Source of the DNA: Haloarcula marina
GTDB taxonomy: Archaea > Halobacteriota > Halobacteria > Halobacteriales > Haloarculaceae
Length of the DNA stretch: 64,000 nt
Assembly (NCBI RefSeq): GCF_024218775.1
Contig: NZ_CP100404.1
Coordinates: 2,666,001 to 2,730,000, forward strand
Reading direction: 5' to 3'
A program made the position numbers and the translations under genes. Positions 15,145-24,196 of this stretch are shown here, piece after piece. The notes under the pieces are model-generated. The model worked only from the letters and a program-made list of their open reading frames with translations, had not been told where the DNA came from and searched no databases. Numbering within the stretch: position 1 is the stretch's first letter; each line of letters begins with the position of its first letter.

Positions 15145-16628
15145 TCGTTGTCGCTGATGAGGCGCTGTGCCGTGTGTTCGCCGCTGATGAGACACATCGG
15201 GACGCCGATACCGGGCGTCGTGAACGACCCGGTGAAGTACAGGCCGTCGACGGCCGACGAGCGGTTGTTCGGCCGCAGGAGCGCGGTCTGACGGAGGGTG
15301 TGGGCCAGTCCCAATGCGGTCCCCTCGGTGGCGTTGTAGCGCTCGCCGAAGTCCGAGACGGCGAACTGCTTCTCGTAGACGATGCGGTCGCGGAGGTCGA
15401 CGCCGGTGTTCTGGGCGATGTCGGCCAGAATCTTCTCGCGGTACTCCTCGCGAATCGCCTCGCCGTCGTGCAGGCCCGGCGCGATGGGGACGAGGACGAA
15501 CAGGTTCGAGTGGCCCTCCGGGGCCACCGTCGGGTCCGTCTCGCTCGGCACGCAGAGGTAGTACGCCGGTTCGTCCGGCCAGTCCGGGTCGTCGAAGATG
15601 TTCTGGAAGTGCGGGTCCCAGTCCGTCGGCAGGACGAGCGTGTGGTGCTCCAAGGGGTCCACGTCGCCCTCGACGCCCATGTACATCAGGAAGGCCGACG
15701 GGGCGTAGGTCCGGTCGTCCCAGTAGTCGTCGTCGTACTGTCGCTCGTGGTCGGGCAGGAGTTCGCGTTCGGCGTGGGCGTAGTCGGCGTTGACGACCAC
15801 CTCGTCGGGGTGGTGCGTCTCGCCGTGGACCGTCTCGACCAGAAAGCCCTCCCGCCGACGGGAAATCTCCCTGACCTCGCTGTCCGTCTCGTAGGTGACG
15901 CCGAGGCTCTCACCGAGTTCGACGAGGCCGTCGACGACGGCCCCGATGCCGCCGTCGGGGTAGTAGACGCCGAGGTTGAAGTCGACGTGACTCATCATGT
16001 TGTACAGCGCGGGCGTGTTCTTCGGCGACCCGCCGAGGAACACGAGCGTGTACTGCATTATCTGCTGGAGTTTCGGGTGCTCGAAGTAGTCCTCGACGTG
16101 GCCCTGCATCGACCCGATCAGTTGCAGACCGATGGGCGCGGCGGTCATCACGTCCAAGTCCACCCAGTCGCGCAGGGTGGAGCGGTCTTCGTAGACGAAC
16201 TTGTTCATCGCCGTCTCGTAGTGACGCTCGCTGGTCGCAAGGTACTCGTCGAACGCCTCGGCCGCGCCGGGTTCGTACTCCTCGAACTTCTGGCGCATCT
16301 CGTCGTTGTTGCCGGTCACGTCCAACCGGTCGCCGTCCTTGAAGAAGATGCGGTAGTGGGGGTCCAGTCGGGTGAGGTCGTAGTAGTCGCCCGGTTCCTT
16401 CCCGAAGTACGCGAAGAATCGCTCGAACACGTCGGGCATCAGGTACCACGACGGTCCCATGTCGAACTTGAATCCGTCTTCCTCCAAGCGGGACGCGCGG
16501 CCGCCCAACTGCTCGTTTTTCTCCAGCAACCGGACGTTCACACCGGCGTCGGCGAGAAAGCAGGCCGCAGAGAGGCCACCGAACCCGCCGCCGACCACGA
16601 CCACGTCGTCTCCGGACACGTCACTCAT
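15141..16628 (-). CDS. crtD: Carotenoid 3,4-desaturase, CrtI/CrtD family
   Basis: The 495-residue FAD enzyme has the N-terminal dinucleotide fold (VVVVGGGFGGLSAACFLADAG, then LLEKNEQLGGRASRL) and the C-terminal CrtI signature (GLYFTGSFTTPGIGVPMCLISGEHTAQ). Its place at the head of the lyeJ-cruF operon identifies it as the 3,4-desaturase of the bacterioruberin pathway rather than the primary phytoene desaturase. That distinction rests on context. A minus-strand TATTTATT element about 30 bases upstream provides the promoter. Confidence 0.92.
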   Translation of the reverse strand: MSDVSGDDVVVVGGGFGGLSAACFLADAGVNVRLLEKNEQLGGRASRLEEDGFKFDMGPSWYLMPDVFERFFAYFGKEPGDYYDLTRLDPHYRIFFKDGDRLDVTGNNDEMRQKFEEYEPGAAEAFDEYLATSERHYETAMNKFVYEDRSTLRDWVDLDVMTAAPIGLQLIGSMQGHVEDYFEHPKLQQIMQYTLVFLGGSPKNTPALYNMMSHVDFNLGVYYPDGGIGAVVDGLVELGESLGVTYETDSEVREISRRREGFLVETVHGETHHPDEVVVNADYAHAERELLPDHERQYDDDYWDDRTYAPSAFLMYMGVEGDVDPLEHHTLVLPTDWDPHFQNIFDDPDWPDEPAYYLCVPSETDPTVAPEGHSNLFVLVPIAPGLHDGEAIREEYREKILADIAQNTGVDLRDRIVYEKQFAVSDFGERYNATEGTALGLAHTLRQTALLRPNNRSSAVDGLYFTGSFTTPGIGVPMCLISGEHTAQRLISDNE

Positions 16629-16654
16629 TACCTATCTGTGAAGTTCGGAACGAC

Positions 16655-16662
16655 AATAAATA
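16655..16662 (-). promoter_or_regulatory. TATA element of the carotenoid operon
   Basis: The minus strand reads TATTTATT, centred about 30 bases upstream of the crtD ATG (16628). This is the only obvious promoter for the three overlapping genes. Confidence 0.6.
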
Positions 16663-16773
16663 CGCGGCCAAACAGGATGGGTGTGCGAGAGTAAGACACG
16701 GCGCCGGGGTGGCCGTATCGCGGGTGACCCGCGAAGTGACAACGGAGATACGGCTGGCGCGACAACGAGGGGT

Positions 16774-17463
16774 ATGGACGCGACAGTGGTCGTGACCGGA
16801 GCGAGTCGGGGAATCGGCGAAGCGGTCGCGCGGGCAGTCGCTGACGCGGGCGGGCACGCCGTCATCTGTGCCCGCGACGCCGACGCAATCGAACGCGTCG
16901 CCGACGACATCGGGGCCGAGGGCGGCCAAGCGACGGCGGTGCGCGCCGACGTGCGCGACGAGTTCGACGTGGAGCGACTGCTCGAAACCGCCGCGCGCCT
17001 GAACGGGGCCGTCGACGGTATCGTCGCCAACGCAGGCGTCTACCACGGAATACCGGGCGAGACGCCCCTCCACGAAGAGTCCTACGCGGCCTTCGACGAC
17101 CACCTCCGGACGAACGCCCGCGGGGTGTTCGCTACCGTTCGCGAGGCGGTCCCGCACCTCGCCACGGACGCCCGCGTCGTCGTCCCGACGGGGGTCGTCG
17201 CCCGCGAAGGGATGCCCGGGTACGGGTCCTACGCCGTGTCGAAGGCCGCCGCGGAGGCCGTCGCTCGCGGGTTCGCCGCCGACCTCGACGCGACGGTGGG
17301 GGCCGTCGACCCCGGCAAGGTGGCGACGCCCCTCTCCGGCGACGGCGGGCGTGCCCCCGCGGACGTAGCGGGCATGGTCCTGTGGGCGCTCACCGACGCG
17401 CCGACCGCCCACCTCGACGGCGAAGTCCTCGACTGGGGCGACTACCGACAGGCGACCCGGTAA
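16774..17463 (+). CDS. Short-chain dehydrogenase/reductase
   Basis: The 229-residue SDR has the cofactor motif TGASRGIG (residues 7-14), the NAG motif in IVANAGVY, and the catalytic YGSYAVSKAAA (YxxxK). The Ser position before it is within VVVPTGVV, where the usual Ser is not obvious and Thr may take its place. ATG 16774 is favoured by a GAGATACGG element 25 bases upstream. It is divergent from crtD, but involvement in carotenoid metabolism is not shown. Confidence 0.85.
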   Translation: MDATVVVTGASRGIGEAVARAVADAGGHAVICARDADAIERVADDIGAEGGQATAVRADVRDEFDVERLLETAARLNGAVDGIVANAGVYHGIPGETPLHEESYAAFDDHLRTNARGVFATVREAVPHLATDARVVVPTGVVAREGMPGYGSYAVSKAAAEAVARGFAADLDATVGAVDPGKVATPLSGDGGRAPADVAGMVLWALTDAPTAHLDGEVLDWGDYRQATR

Positions 17464-17508
17464 CGCCGACCGGGGGATTTATTACTAATGCGTAGCTGTG
17501 AATAACTA

Positions 17509-18381
17509 ATGGCTATTAACGAAATTCCTGTTTTTAATAACAGCGAGAAACTGTCGGTCGTCGGCCTCGGGAGCGTCGTCGCGTTGGTCGCGCTGTCGGC
17601 CCTCGCGGTGACCGGCGACGCGCGGAAAGTGCTGGTCATCTCGTGGGTCGCGTTCCTCGCGATGGGAGTAGGCGCGTGGCTCGGTGGCCGGTCCACCGAC
17701 ACGAGTCCCTACCGTCTGGTGTGGGGCTACGGCCTCGCAAGCGGGGCGATGGTCACCTCGGCGGCGATGTTTCTGGTCCCGCAGGCGATGGGTCTGGGGA
17801 CCGCCGCGGGGACGCCCCGCATCGGCGGCATCGGTATCGCCGTCGGTATCATCGCCGGGTACGGAACCCACACCATCGGCCACCGACTCACCCACGTCGA
17901 GACGTCGTTCGACACGACGACGGCCGCCATCGCCGCTCACGCCCTCTCGGCGGGCCTCATCATCGGTATCGTCTACGCATCGATGCCGACGCTCGGCCTG
18001 TTGCTCGGCCTCGCAATCGTCTCGCACAAAGGCCCGGCCGGGTACGCCGCCGCTCGCCGCCTGCGACGGGAGGGCAAGTCCCCTACGGCCCTGTTGCTCC
18101 CCGCCGCAGGCGTCGGCCTGACTGGCATCCCCTCGGCGATGCTGCCCGTCCCGCAGACACCGCTGACCAACGCCCTCGTCTTTGGCTTCGCCGCCGGTAT
18201 CTTCCTCCACGTCGCGATGGACTTCCTCCCCAACTGCGAGGCGGGCAGCGAGATAGACGAGGTCTGCTCGCTCCACGAGCACTCCCACGACCTACTGGAC
18301 GAACTCCGAACCCACGCCGTTGGCTCTACCGTCGTCGGCGCGGCCCTCGTCGTCGCCGCGTGGGTGGTCGTCGCTCCCTGA
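17509..18381 (+). CDS. ZIP-like metal transporter
   Basis: The 290-residue membrane protein has about eight predicted segments. It carries ZIP-like motifs: TIAHAL-type helix four (AAHALSAGLIIGIVYAS) and helix five (AIVSHKGPAGYAAARRLRR). A His/Cys/acid-rich loop (LPNCEAGSEIDEVCSLHEHSHDLLDE) near the C-terminus could sense metal. ZIP proteins move Zn or other divalent ions into the cytoplasm. The canonical HN..EG motif is diverged, so the ion and direction are uncertain. Confidence 0.7.
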   Translation: MAINEIPVFNNSEKLSVVGLGSVVALVALSALAVTGDARKVLVISWVAFLAMGVGAWLGGRSTDTSPYRLVWGYGLASGAMVTSAAMFLVPQAMGLGTAAGTPRIGGIGIAVGIIAGYGTHTIGHRLTHVETSFDTTTAAIAAHALSAGLIIGIVYASMPTLGLLLGLAIVSHKGPAGYAAARRLRREGKSPTALLLPAAGVGLTGIPSAMLPVPQTPLTNALVFGFAAGIFLHVAMDFLPNCEAGSEIDEVCSLHEHSHDLLDELRTHAVGSTVVGAALVVAAWVVVAP

Positions 18382-18478
18382 CTCGGTTCACCTGTCCGTA
18401 AACTGACCAGACGGTCGGCTGTCGTATCCCCCGTCGATTCGGGGCGGTAGCTATAACCTCCCGGTTCGAAACCCGGGT

Positions 18479-19528
18479 ATGAGTGGCGGATTACTGCCCG
18501 AATTTGCCGATTTGCTGAACGTTACACTTCTCATACATCACCCGGAAACCGACGAGATTCTCGACGCCAACGCCGCCGCCGAGTCGCTGTACGGCTACTC
18601 CCGTACCGAGTTGCGAGAATTGACTATCTCCGACATCAGCACCGAATCCCCGCGATTTCACCAGTCGAAGGCAGAGCAGCGAATCAGCGACGCGGCGAAC
18701 GGTGACTCCCGTTCGTTCGAGTGGCAGATACGCCGCGCCGACGACGAGGTCCGGTGGGTCCTCGTCAGCCTCAGCCGCGTCCGTCTCGGCGGCGCGGCCT
18801 ACGTCCTCGGTGAGATACAGGATATCACCGAGTTCAAGCGTCGCACCCGCCGACTGCAACTACTCCACCGCATCATCCGCCACAACCTCCGCAACGAGAT
18901 GACCGTCGTCATGGGCCGTGCGGGCTACCTCGAGGACGCGCTGGAAGACGAAGACTACGAGCGACAGGCCGAATTGATTCGCGAAGTCGCACAGAAGGTC
19001 GGCGACATCACCGACTCCGTCGCCCAGATAGAGGAGATCGCGACCAACGACTCCACCGACTTCATCCCCGTCGAAATCACGGGACTCCTCGACGAGTACG
19101 CCGCGGAGTTAGCGTCGGAGTTCCCCGAGGCGACCATCACGGTTGGCGGCGACAGAGGCGAGGAGGCGTGGGTCTTTGCCGACCAGGGCCTGCGGTACGC
19201 CATCGAACACGCCATCGAGAACGCCGTCGTTCACAACGACGCCGACGACCCGACGGTCACGCTGGAAGCGACGGCGGACACCCGGGCCGGTCGGGTCTAC
19301 TTACGAATCGTCGACGACGGGCCGCCGATTCCCGAGTCGGAGATAGACGCCGTCAACGCGGAGGGGGATGTCTCGGACGTGCGCCACGGGAGCGGTGTCG
19401 GTCTGTTCGTCATGAAGTGGTGCGCCGAATCCCTCGGCGGAAAGCTCGATATCTACGAGGGGGAAGCGGGCGGCAACGTCGTCGAGTTCACCCTGCCGTC
19501 GCTGGAGACCCACGACGACGCGGAGTGA
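18479..19528 (+). CDS. PAS-domain histidine kinase, soluble
   Basis: The 349-residue protein has a PAS domain (residues 5-120, ending GEIQDITEFKRR) and a dimerisation/phosphoacceptor helix with His135 in IIRHNLRNEM. It also has an ATP-binding domain with the N box (IENAVVHN), the G1 region (VDDGPPIPESE) and G2 (GSGVGLFVMKW). No membrane segment is present, so it should sense an intracellular signal. No response regulator is adjacent. CTATAACC about 26 bases upstream supports the start. Confidence 0.9.
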   Translation: MSGGLLPEFADLLNVTLLIHHPETDEILDANAAAESLYGYSRTELRELTISDISTESPRFHQSKAEQRISDAANGDSRSFEWQIRRADDEVRWVLVSLSRVRLGGAAYVLGEIQDITEFKRRTRRLQLLHRIIRHNLRNEMTVVMGRAGYLEDALEDEDYERQAELIREVAQKVGDITDSVAQIEEIATNDSTDFIPVEITGLLDEYAAELASEFPEATITVGGDRGEEAWVFADQGLRYAIEHAIENAVVHNDADDPTVTLEATADTRAGRVYLRIVDDGPPIPESEIDAVNAEGDVSDVRHGSGVGLFVMKWCAESLGGKLDIYEGEAGGNVVEFTLPSLETHDDAE

Positions 19529-19551
19529 GCGGACGCCGACGGGCTACCGGC

Positions 19552-20475
19552 CTACCGCGTCTCGGTGGCCGTCCCGTGGGCCGTCCCGACCGGCGTGTCC
19601 GTCGGCGTCCCCGATTCCGTCCTCGTCTCGGTCCCGTCCTCGGCGGGCGAAATTCGCACCGTCGCGTCCTGTGAGTCGCCCGGGGCGTCGAGTCGATAGA
19701 CCGCCTCGTGCGGCGGGTCCGCGAGGTACGGACTCTTCGCGTCGAACGTCCGCGTGGCCGTCTCGCCGGGGTCGAGGTCACCGACGATACGCCCGACCGG
19801 CGCGTACGCGACCCGCGGGCCGCTGACGTTCAACGCGAGGACGAACCGGCCCGGAGCGTCCCCGACGTTTTCGACGTGGACTCTGACGGTCGGGTCGTCG
19901 TCGACCGTCACCGTCTCCGGGCCGTCGAGCGTGACCGAAAAAGGAGGTAACGGAGCACGCAGTCGCGAACGGACGCGCTCCGACGGGACCCACTCGCCGC
20001 CGGGCCACGACAGGCGGGCGTCGCTGGCGTCGCCGGTCTCGGGCAACGGAACGACGACCGGCCCGCCGCCGTCGCCGTACTGCACCGCCCACTCACCCTC
20101 TCGGTAGAGGCCGTCGTAAATCGACTCGGGCGGGTGTCTCGACCCATCGAACCGGAAGACGAAGTCCTCGTAGGCCGGTGTCGGCCCCTCGACGCCGACA
20201 TCCAACAGGAGGTACTGTCCGGCGTCGTCGAAGACACCGATGGAGTCCGGACTGTTCGGCCCGACGACGCCGGGCTGGACCGCGGCCGACCGGACCGAGA
20301 CGCTCGATTCGCTAGTGGTCGTGCGTTCGTCGTCTTTCGTCCAGGTCCCGCTCTCCGGCGAGGGGACGGGCGTTACGCTGTCAGTCGTCTCGCTGTCACC
20401 CGTATTCGCCGGTCCCATGCAACCGGGCGCGGCCAGCAGCGAGCCACAGAGGGCGAGGAGGCGGCGGCGTCGCAT
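19552..20475 (-). CDS. Tat lipoprotein, hypothetical
   Basis: The 307-residue product begins MRRRRLLALCGSLLAAPGC, an Arg-rich Tat-type signal with lipobox APGC at residue 19. A Ser/Thr/Pro/Glu linker follows. The mature body holds an Ig-like or CARDB-like segment (VRVHVENVGDAPGRFVLALNVSGP and DLDPGETATRTFDAKSPY), typical of cell-surface proteins. The C-terminus is again Thr-rich. It ends 24 bases from the kinase gene, convergently. No specific function is assigned. Confidence 0.78.
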   Translation of the reverse strand: MRRRRLLALCGSLLAAPGCMGPANTGDSETTDSVTPVPSPESGTWTKDDERTTTSESSVSVRSAAVQPGVVGPNSPDSIGVFDDAGQYLLLDVGVEGPTPAYEDFVFRFDGSRHPPESIYDGLYREGEWAVQYGDGGGPVVVPLPETGDASDARLSWPGGEWVPSERVRSRLRAPLPPFSVTLDGPETVTVDDDPTVRVHVENVGDAPGRFVLALNVSGPRVAYAPVGRIVGDLDPGETATRTFDAKSPYLADPPHEAVYRLDAPGDSQDATVRISPAEDGTETRTESGTPTDTPVGTAHGTATETR

Positions 20476-20538
20476 ACCCCGACTTCTGCCGATTGCTGTA
20501 AGTGTCTTCAGGAGGCTTCGACGCCATTTTGACCGTCC

Positions 20539-21069
20539 TCACTCGTCGACGTTCGTCGCCGGAATCTCGTGGAGGGCGTCGGGCACCTCGGCGAACCACC
20601 TGGCTTCGAGCACCTCGCCGTCACCGCTCGCGTCGGCGTCGCCGGCGTCGTACTCGCCCTCGAACTCCACGGTGAGCATGTGGAGCCGTCGTTCCGGGTC
20701 CTCCGCGTGGGCGATGGTCTTCCAGCGCGCGTAGTACAGGCCCGTCAGCGTACACTCGACGCCCGTCTCCTCGCGAACCTCGCGGCGGGCCGTCTCGTCC
20801 AGTCCCTCGCCGGGTTCGTGGCCGCCGCCCGGCGTCCCCCACGTCTCCGGCGCGCCGGGGTGTCTGATGAGCAGGACTCGGTTCTCGTCGTCGGTCACCC
20901 ACGCCCCAGCGTCGCCCAGCCATCCCTCCTCGGCGAGTTCCCGACCGCGAGCGAAGAACTCCGGGTCGTTCGTGACCGTCTCGCGCCTGACCGGCACCTC
21001 GCCGTAGGCGTCGATGAGTCGCTCCAGTTCCTCGCGGACCGCCTCGCGGGTCCGCGCTTCGAGTGTCAT
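20539..21069 (-). CDS. NUDIX hydrolase
   Basis: The 176-residue protein contains a complete Nudix box at residues 81-103 (GGGHEPGEGLDETARREVREETGV; Gx5Ex7REUxEExGU). An N-terminal helical extension of about 50 residues includes FFARGRELAEEGWLGDAGAWV. Nudix enzymes cleave nucleoside diphosphates linked to other groups; the substrate is not predictable. It lies 24 bases downstream of the tfs gene on the same strand, so cotranscription with a transcription-cleavage factor is possible. Confidence 0.87.
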   Translation of the reverse strand: MTLEARTREAVREELERLIDAYGEVPVRRETVTNDPEFFARGRELAEEGWLGDAGAWVTDDENRVLLIRHPGAPETWGTPGGGHEPGEGLDETARREVREETGVECTLTGLYYARWKTIAHAEDPERRLHMLTVEFEGEYDAGDADASGDGEVLEARWFAEVPDALHEIPATNVDE

Positions 21070-21093
21070 GGCAGATGGCGGTGGGCGAGCGGC

Positions 21094-21417
21094 TTAGTTG
21101 TACTCCCGCCAGCGGTGCCCACAGTCTTGGCACTTGAAGAAGCGCGTCGGCGGTTCGTCTGCCGAGCCCGTTTGCTTGATAGTGTACCACGCCTTCCCGT
21201 GGCCGCAGTCGTCGCAGGTCACGTCGTCGGCGGTGGGTTTTCCCTCGAAGTCCGCGCCCTCCTCCGTCTCGATGACGTCGTCGTCGCTCTGTTCGTCCGT
21301 CGTGACGAACGCGGCCGCTCTGTCGGCGTCCTTCGCGACGCGCGCGCCGCAGGACTGACACTCCATCTCGTCGCCGTCCGCGTGCATCATCGAACCGCAG
21401 TCGTCGCAAAACTGCAT
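21094..21417 (-). CDS. tfs: Transcription factor S (TFS/RPB9-like)
   Basis: The 107-residue protein has an N-terminal zinc ribbon (Cys4, Cys7, Cys20, Cys23) and a C-terminal TFIIS-type ribbon (CDDCGH...FFKCQDCGHRWREYN). The acidic pair in SADEPPTRFF reaches the polymerase active site to stimulate RNA cleavage. All the expected features for an RNA-cleavage factor of archaeal RNA polymerase are present. The ATG at 21417 is the obvious start because the longer frame overlaps the neighbouring gene. Confidence 0.92.
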   Translation of the reverse strand: MQFCDDCGSMMHADGDEMECQSCGARVAKDADRAAAFVTTDEQSDDDVIETEEGADFEGKPTADDVTCDDCGHGKAWYTIKQTGSADEPPTRFFKCQDCGHRWREYN

Positions 21418-21455
21418 ACCGACCACTGGACGGCGGCGGCAGAAAGACGTTTCTC

Positions 21456-22112
21456 TTACTCGGCGTTCCCGAGTTCGCGCTGTTCGGCGACGACCGGACA
21501 GTCCAGCAGTTTGACCGTCTCCACGTCGAGAAACTCCACGATTTCGGTGCCGTCCTTCGTGCAGTGGACATCGGGCGGTGCAGAGAAGTACTCGCACTGC
21601 TCGCAGTAGCGGTGTTTCGACACCTCGGCGTAGCGAGACTCGCCCTCCGAGTCGGTCGGCGCGTCCTCGTCGAGCGAGGCCCACACCTCGTCGGCGTCGA
21701 CGGACTCCACGTCGACGGACTCGAAGACGCTCTCGCCGCTCCCGCCGAACGGGTCGCCGCCGCGTTCTGCCATGCCGTCGAAGGGGTCCCGAGAGGAGGC
21801 ACGGGTAGGCGGCGAATCCGCGTCGGCCTCGTTCGTGTCGACCGGTAGGCCGAACTCGTCGGCGGTAGACGGCCCGGCCACCGACGCCGAGGTGCTTCCG
21901 GTCTCTGCGTCGGGACTGCCCCTCGGTGGCTCCGTCTGCGGGTCGCCAGCGTCCGGAGGGTCGGCGTCCGGAGGGTCAGCGTCCGATGGGGCATCGGCAG
22001 TCCCTCCGCTCTCGTCGTCCGTGTCGGGCGGCCCGCCGAGGGCCTCGAAGGGGTCGCCCTCCCGGTCGTCGACCCCGAGGTCCGCGAAGGGGTCGTCCTC
22101 GTCGTCAGTCAT
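21456..22112 (-). CDS. Acidic haloarchaeal protein with C-terminal Cys cluster
   Basis: The 218-residue product has a disordered, strongly acidic first two-thirds with repeated DPFxxLG/DPFGG-like motifs (DPFADLG, DPFEALG, DPFDGM, DPFGG) and a PPDAD repeat. A compact C-terminal part (HRYCEQCEYFSAPPDVHCTKDGTEI, then LLDCPVV) has four cysteines that may bind zinc. The repeated DPF motifs could be docking sites for a partner. Its start overlaps the end of the coiled-coil gene by eight bases, so the two are coupled. The family is not recognised. Confidence 0.75.
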   Translation of the reverse strand: MTDDEDDPFADLGVDDREGDPFEALGGPPDTDDESGGTADAPSDADPPDADPPDAGDPQTEPPRGSPDAETGSTSASVAGPSTADEFGLPVDTNEADADSPPTRASSRDPFDGMAERGGDPFGGSGESVFESVDVESVDADEVWASLDEDAPTDSEGESRYAEVSKHRYCEQCEYFSAPPDVHCTKDGTEIVEFLDVETVKLLDCPVVAEQRELGNAE

Positions 22113-23025
22113 TGCTCGGTCCGGCCTCCAGTTGGGCGGCGGTGACGAGGCGCGCCTTCTTCCGGAAGATGCCACCGTCGGGTCGCACGTCCGAGACGGT
22201 GCTGTTGCAGTGGGGACACTGCGGTTCCGTCAGCAGGCCGATGTCGACCGACTCGCCGCAGTTCTGGCACGAGGCCGTCGAGATGCCTTCCTGTGCGGCC
22301 GCGCGTTTGATTCGGTCGACGGCTTTCTGCTGTGCGTCCCGGCCGCCCTGACTGTCCCGGAGGTCGCTGACGACCCACGCGACGCGGGTCAGTTTCTCTT
22401 CGATGTCCGCCAAGCGACGTTCCACGTCTTCGGCACGGGCCGCCACGTCGTCGATGCGCGTTCCCTGCTCGTCGAGGTCGGCTTCGAGCGCGTCGCCGAG
22501 GGCGTCGAGGTCCCGCTCTAACGCGGCGGTCATCGACTCCAACTCGTCGACCGTCGCGAACTCGTCGTGGTCGTGGTCCGCGGCGGCCTTCTCGTCGAGT
22601 TCGCGTTTGAGTTGGATGACGCGCTCGCGAACGTCGGCTATCTTCCCCTGAAACTCCGCGTCGAGCGCCTCGAACCGGTCGTCGAGGCGGCCCTCGACAG
22701 CGTCCGTGATGTGGGGCAAGCGGTCGCCGACGGTCGAGTCCACCGACTCGTCCAGTCGGTTCGCGACCACCTCGTCCACCGTCGCAGCGACCGACGCTTC
22801 GATTTGGTCCTGTATCGCGTCGCCTGTGGCCGCGTCCACGTCGACGAGCGCCGACAGGGACGCCGCTTCGTCCATCTCGACCGTCGTTCGGTACGCTGCC
22901 AGCAACTGCCGAATCACCACCTCGCGGGGGGCGTCGAGCGACGCCGCGTGCTCGTTTAGCCACTCGTCGAGTTCCGGCGGCAATTCGACGGTGACCGCCC
23001 CCTCCTCCGCCGACTCACTGGCCAT
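22105..23025 (-). CDS. Ribbon-helix-helix-like, coiled-coil, zinc-finger protein
   Basis: The 306-residue protein starts with a CopG-like segment (VTVELPPELDEWLNEHAASLDAPREVVIRQLL). A long coiled coil covers about residues 50-225 (ERVIQLKRELDEKA, LERDLDALGDALEADLDEQG). A zinc ribbon follows (CQNCGESVDIGLLTEPQCPHC), with a basic end. This layout suggests a DNA-binding or scaffolding protein that forms long oligomers. It is coupled by overlap to the acidic Cys-cluster protein. Function unknown. Confidence 0.8.
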   Translation of the reverse strand: MASESAEEGAVTVELPPELDEWLNEHAASLDAPREVVIRQLLAAYRTTVEMDEAASLSALVDVDAATGDAIQDQIEASVAATVDEVVANRLDESVDSTVGDRLPHITDAVEGRLDDRFEALDAEFQGKIADVRERVIQLKRELDEKAAADHDHDEFATVDELESMTAALERDLDALGDALEADLDEQGTRIDDVAARAEDVERRLADIEEKLTRVAWVVSDLRDSQGGRDAQQKAVDRIKRAAAQEGISTASCQNCGESVDIGLLTEPQCPHCNSTVSDVRPDGGIFRKKARLVTAAQLEAGPSND

Positions 23026-23118
23026 TACGTACGGGTTGAGGAAGTGGATAGTTAAGGGTTTACCGCCGATTTCAACCCGCGAGACTGGGTGCGGGCCGTC
23101 GTCGGCGTGACCGCCGGG

Positions 23119-23955
23119 TCAGCGAATCTTGCGAACGTCGCTGATGTCGAACCCGGCGTCCCCGATTTCCGTCTCGAACTGGACGATGTTCTCCTCCTCG
23201 ATTTGCGAGAGGACGCCGCGGAACTGCTTGACGACGAGCGTCCGCGCACGCGTCGACCCCCCGGACTCCCACGAGAACTCCATCGTCCCGTGGGCCGCCT
23301 CGCTCAGTTGGCCCTGGCGCGTGTCCGACAGCGTCTCGTGGTTGAGGTGTAAGAGGATGAGGCCCCCCCACTGGTGGGCCGCCTTCTGGATGCCCGAGAC
23401 GAGGAAGGAGAGGTCCGCCCAGTCGATGTCTTCGCCCATCGCGCTGACGAGGTCCGACAGCGAGTCGATGACGACGAGGTTGCCCGGGGCGACCCGACTG
23501 AGTTTCGACCCCAAGGCCCCCAGCAAGCCGTCGCGTTCGTGGCGCGCTCGCAGGTCCTTGATGTTGGGCGTCTGCTCGGCGTACCACGACCGGGGGACCG
23601 GACTCATGTGGAAGTACCGCTCGGACATGTCGTGGAACTCGACGCCGTCGAGGCCCGCTTCCAGCAGTTCCGCGTCCATCGCCAGTCGCATCTCGTCGGC
23701 CAGTTGGTCCTCGCTGGCGGTGAAGGAGACGTAGTGGACCTCCTCCGGGGCGACGGCGTCGGCCGACGGCGTCCCGTAGTAGAGGTCGTACAGTTCCTCG
23801 TCGGTATCGGTGAGGCCGTTGATGACCGCGCTCGTGTGCATGAACTCGCGCGCCCCCGCCCCCGATTCGCCGGAGAGCAAGACGACGCTACCGGACGGCG
23901 CGCCACCGTTGACGATGGCATCGAGTTGCTTCACGCCGAACGGGATACGCTCCAT
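23119..23955 (-). CDS. RecA-fold (RAD55/KaiC-like) protein with degenerate Walker A
   Basis: The 278-residue protein has the layout of archaeal RAD55/HTR-like ATPases: PFGVKQLDAIVNGGAPSGSVVLLSGE at the N-terminus and a Walker B strand (NLVVIDSLSDLVSAM). The P-loop reads GESGAGAR at residues 29-36, so the invariant Lys and Ser/Thr of GxxxxGK[ST] are replaced by Ala35 and Arg36. It may bind nucleotide weakly or act as a non-catalytic subunit. A GCGTTTAAGCG element sits 27 bases upstream. It precedes the coiled-coil gene on the same strand. Confidence 0.85.
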   Translation of the reverse strand: MERIPFGVKQLDAIVNGGAPSGSVVLLSGESGAGAREFMHTSAVINGLTDTDEELYDLYYGTPSADAVAPEEVHYVSFTASEDQLADEMRLAMDAELLEAGLDGVEFHDMSERYFHMSPVPRSWYAEQTPNIKDLRARHERDGLLGALGSKLSRVAPGNLVVIDSLSDLVSAMGEDIDWADLSFLVSGIQKAAHQWGGLILLHLNHETLSDTRQGQLSEAAHGTMEFSWESGGSTRARTLVVKQFRGVLSQIEEENIVQFETEIGDAGFDISDVRKIR

Positions 23956-24196
23956 ACACCCATTGTCCGGTGGGGTCGCTTAAACGCTTGCCCTGCTGGC
24001 AGGAGTCGCGTGGCGTCCGTGGGTCGGCGACAGATGCGACATTGCGAACACGCAGAAAGCCCCGAATGGCTCCGGTCGATGCCCTCGCTGCGCTCCTCAC
24101 TCACTCCGTTCGTTCCGGTGCTTGCGTCGGCCGTCTTCCCGGCCCCACTCGCCCCTTTCAGTCCGCCCGTGTGGTTGAGTCGGCGCCCGAAACCCC

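Noticed and set aside
20539-23955. A single operon from the RecA-like protein to NUDIX
   Set aside because: Only the overlapped pair (21456-23025) is strongly supported as coupled. The gaps to the others (about 24-94 bases) allow separate promoters, so an operon is not claimed.
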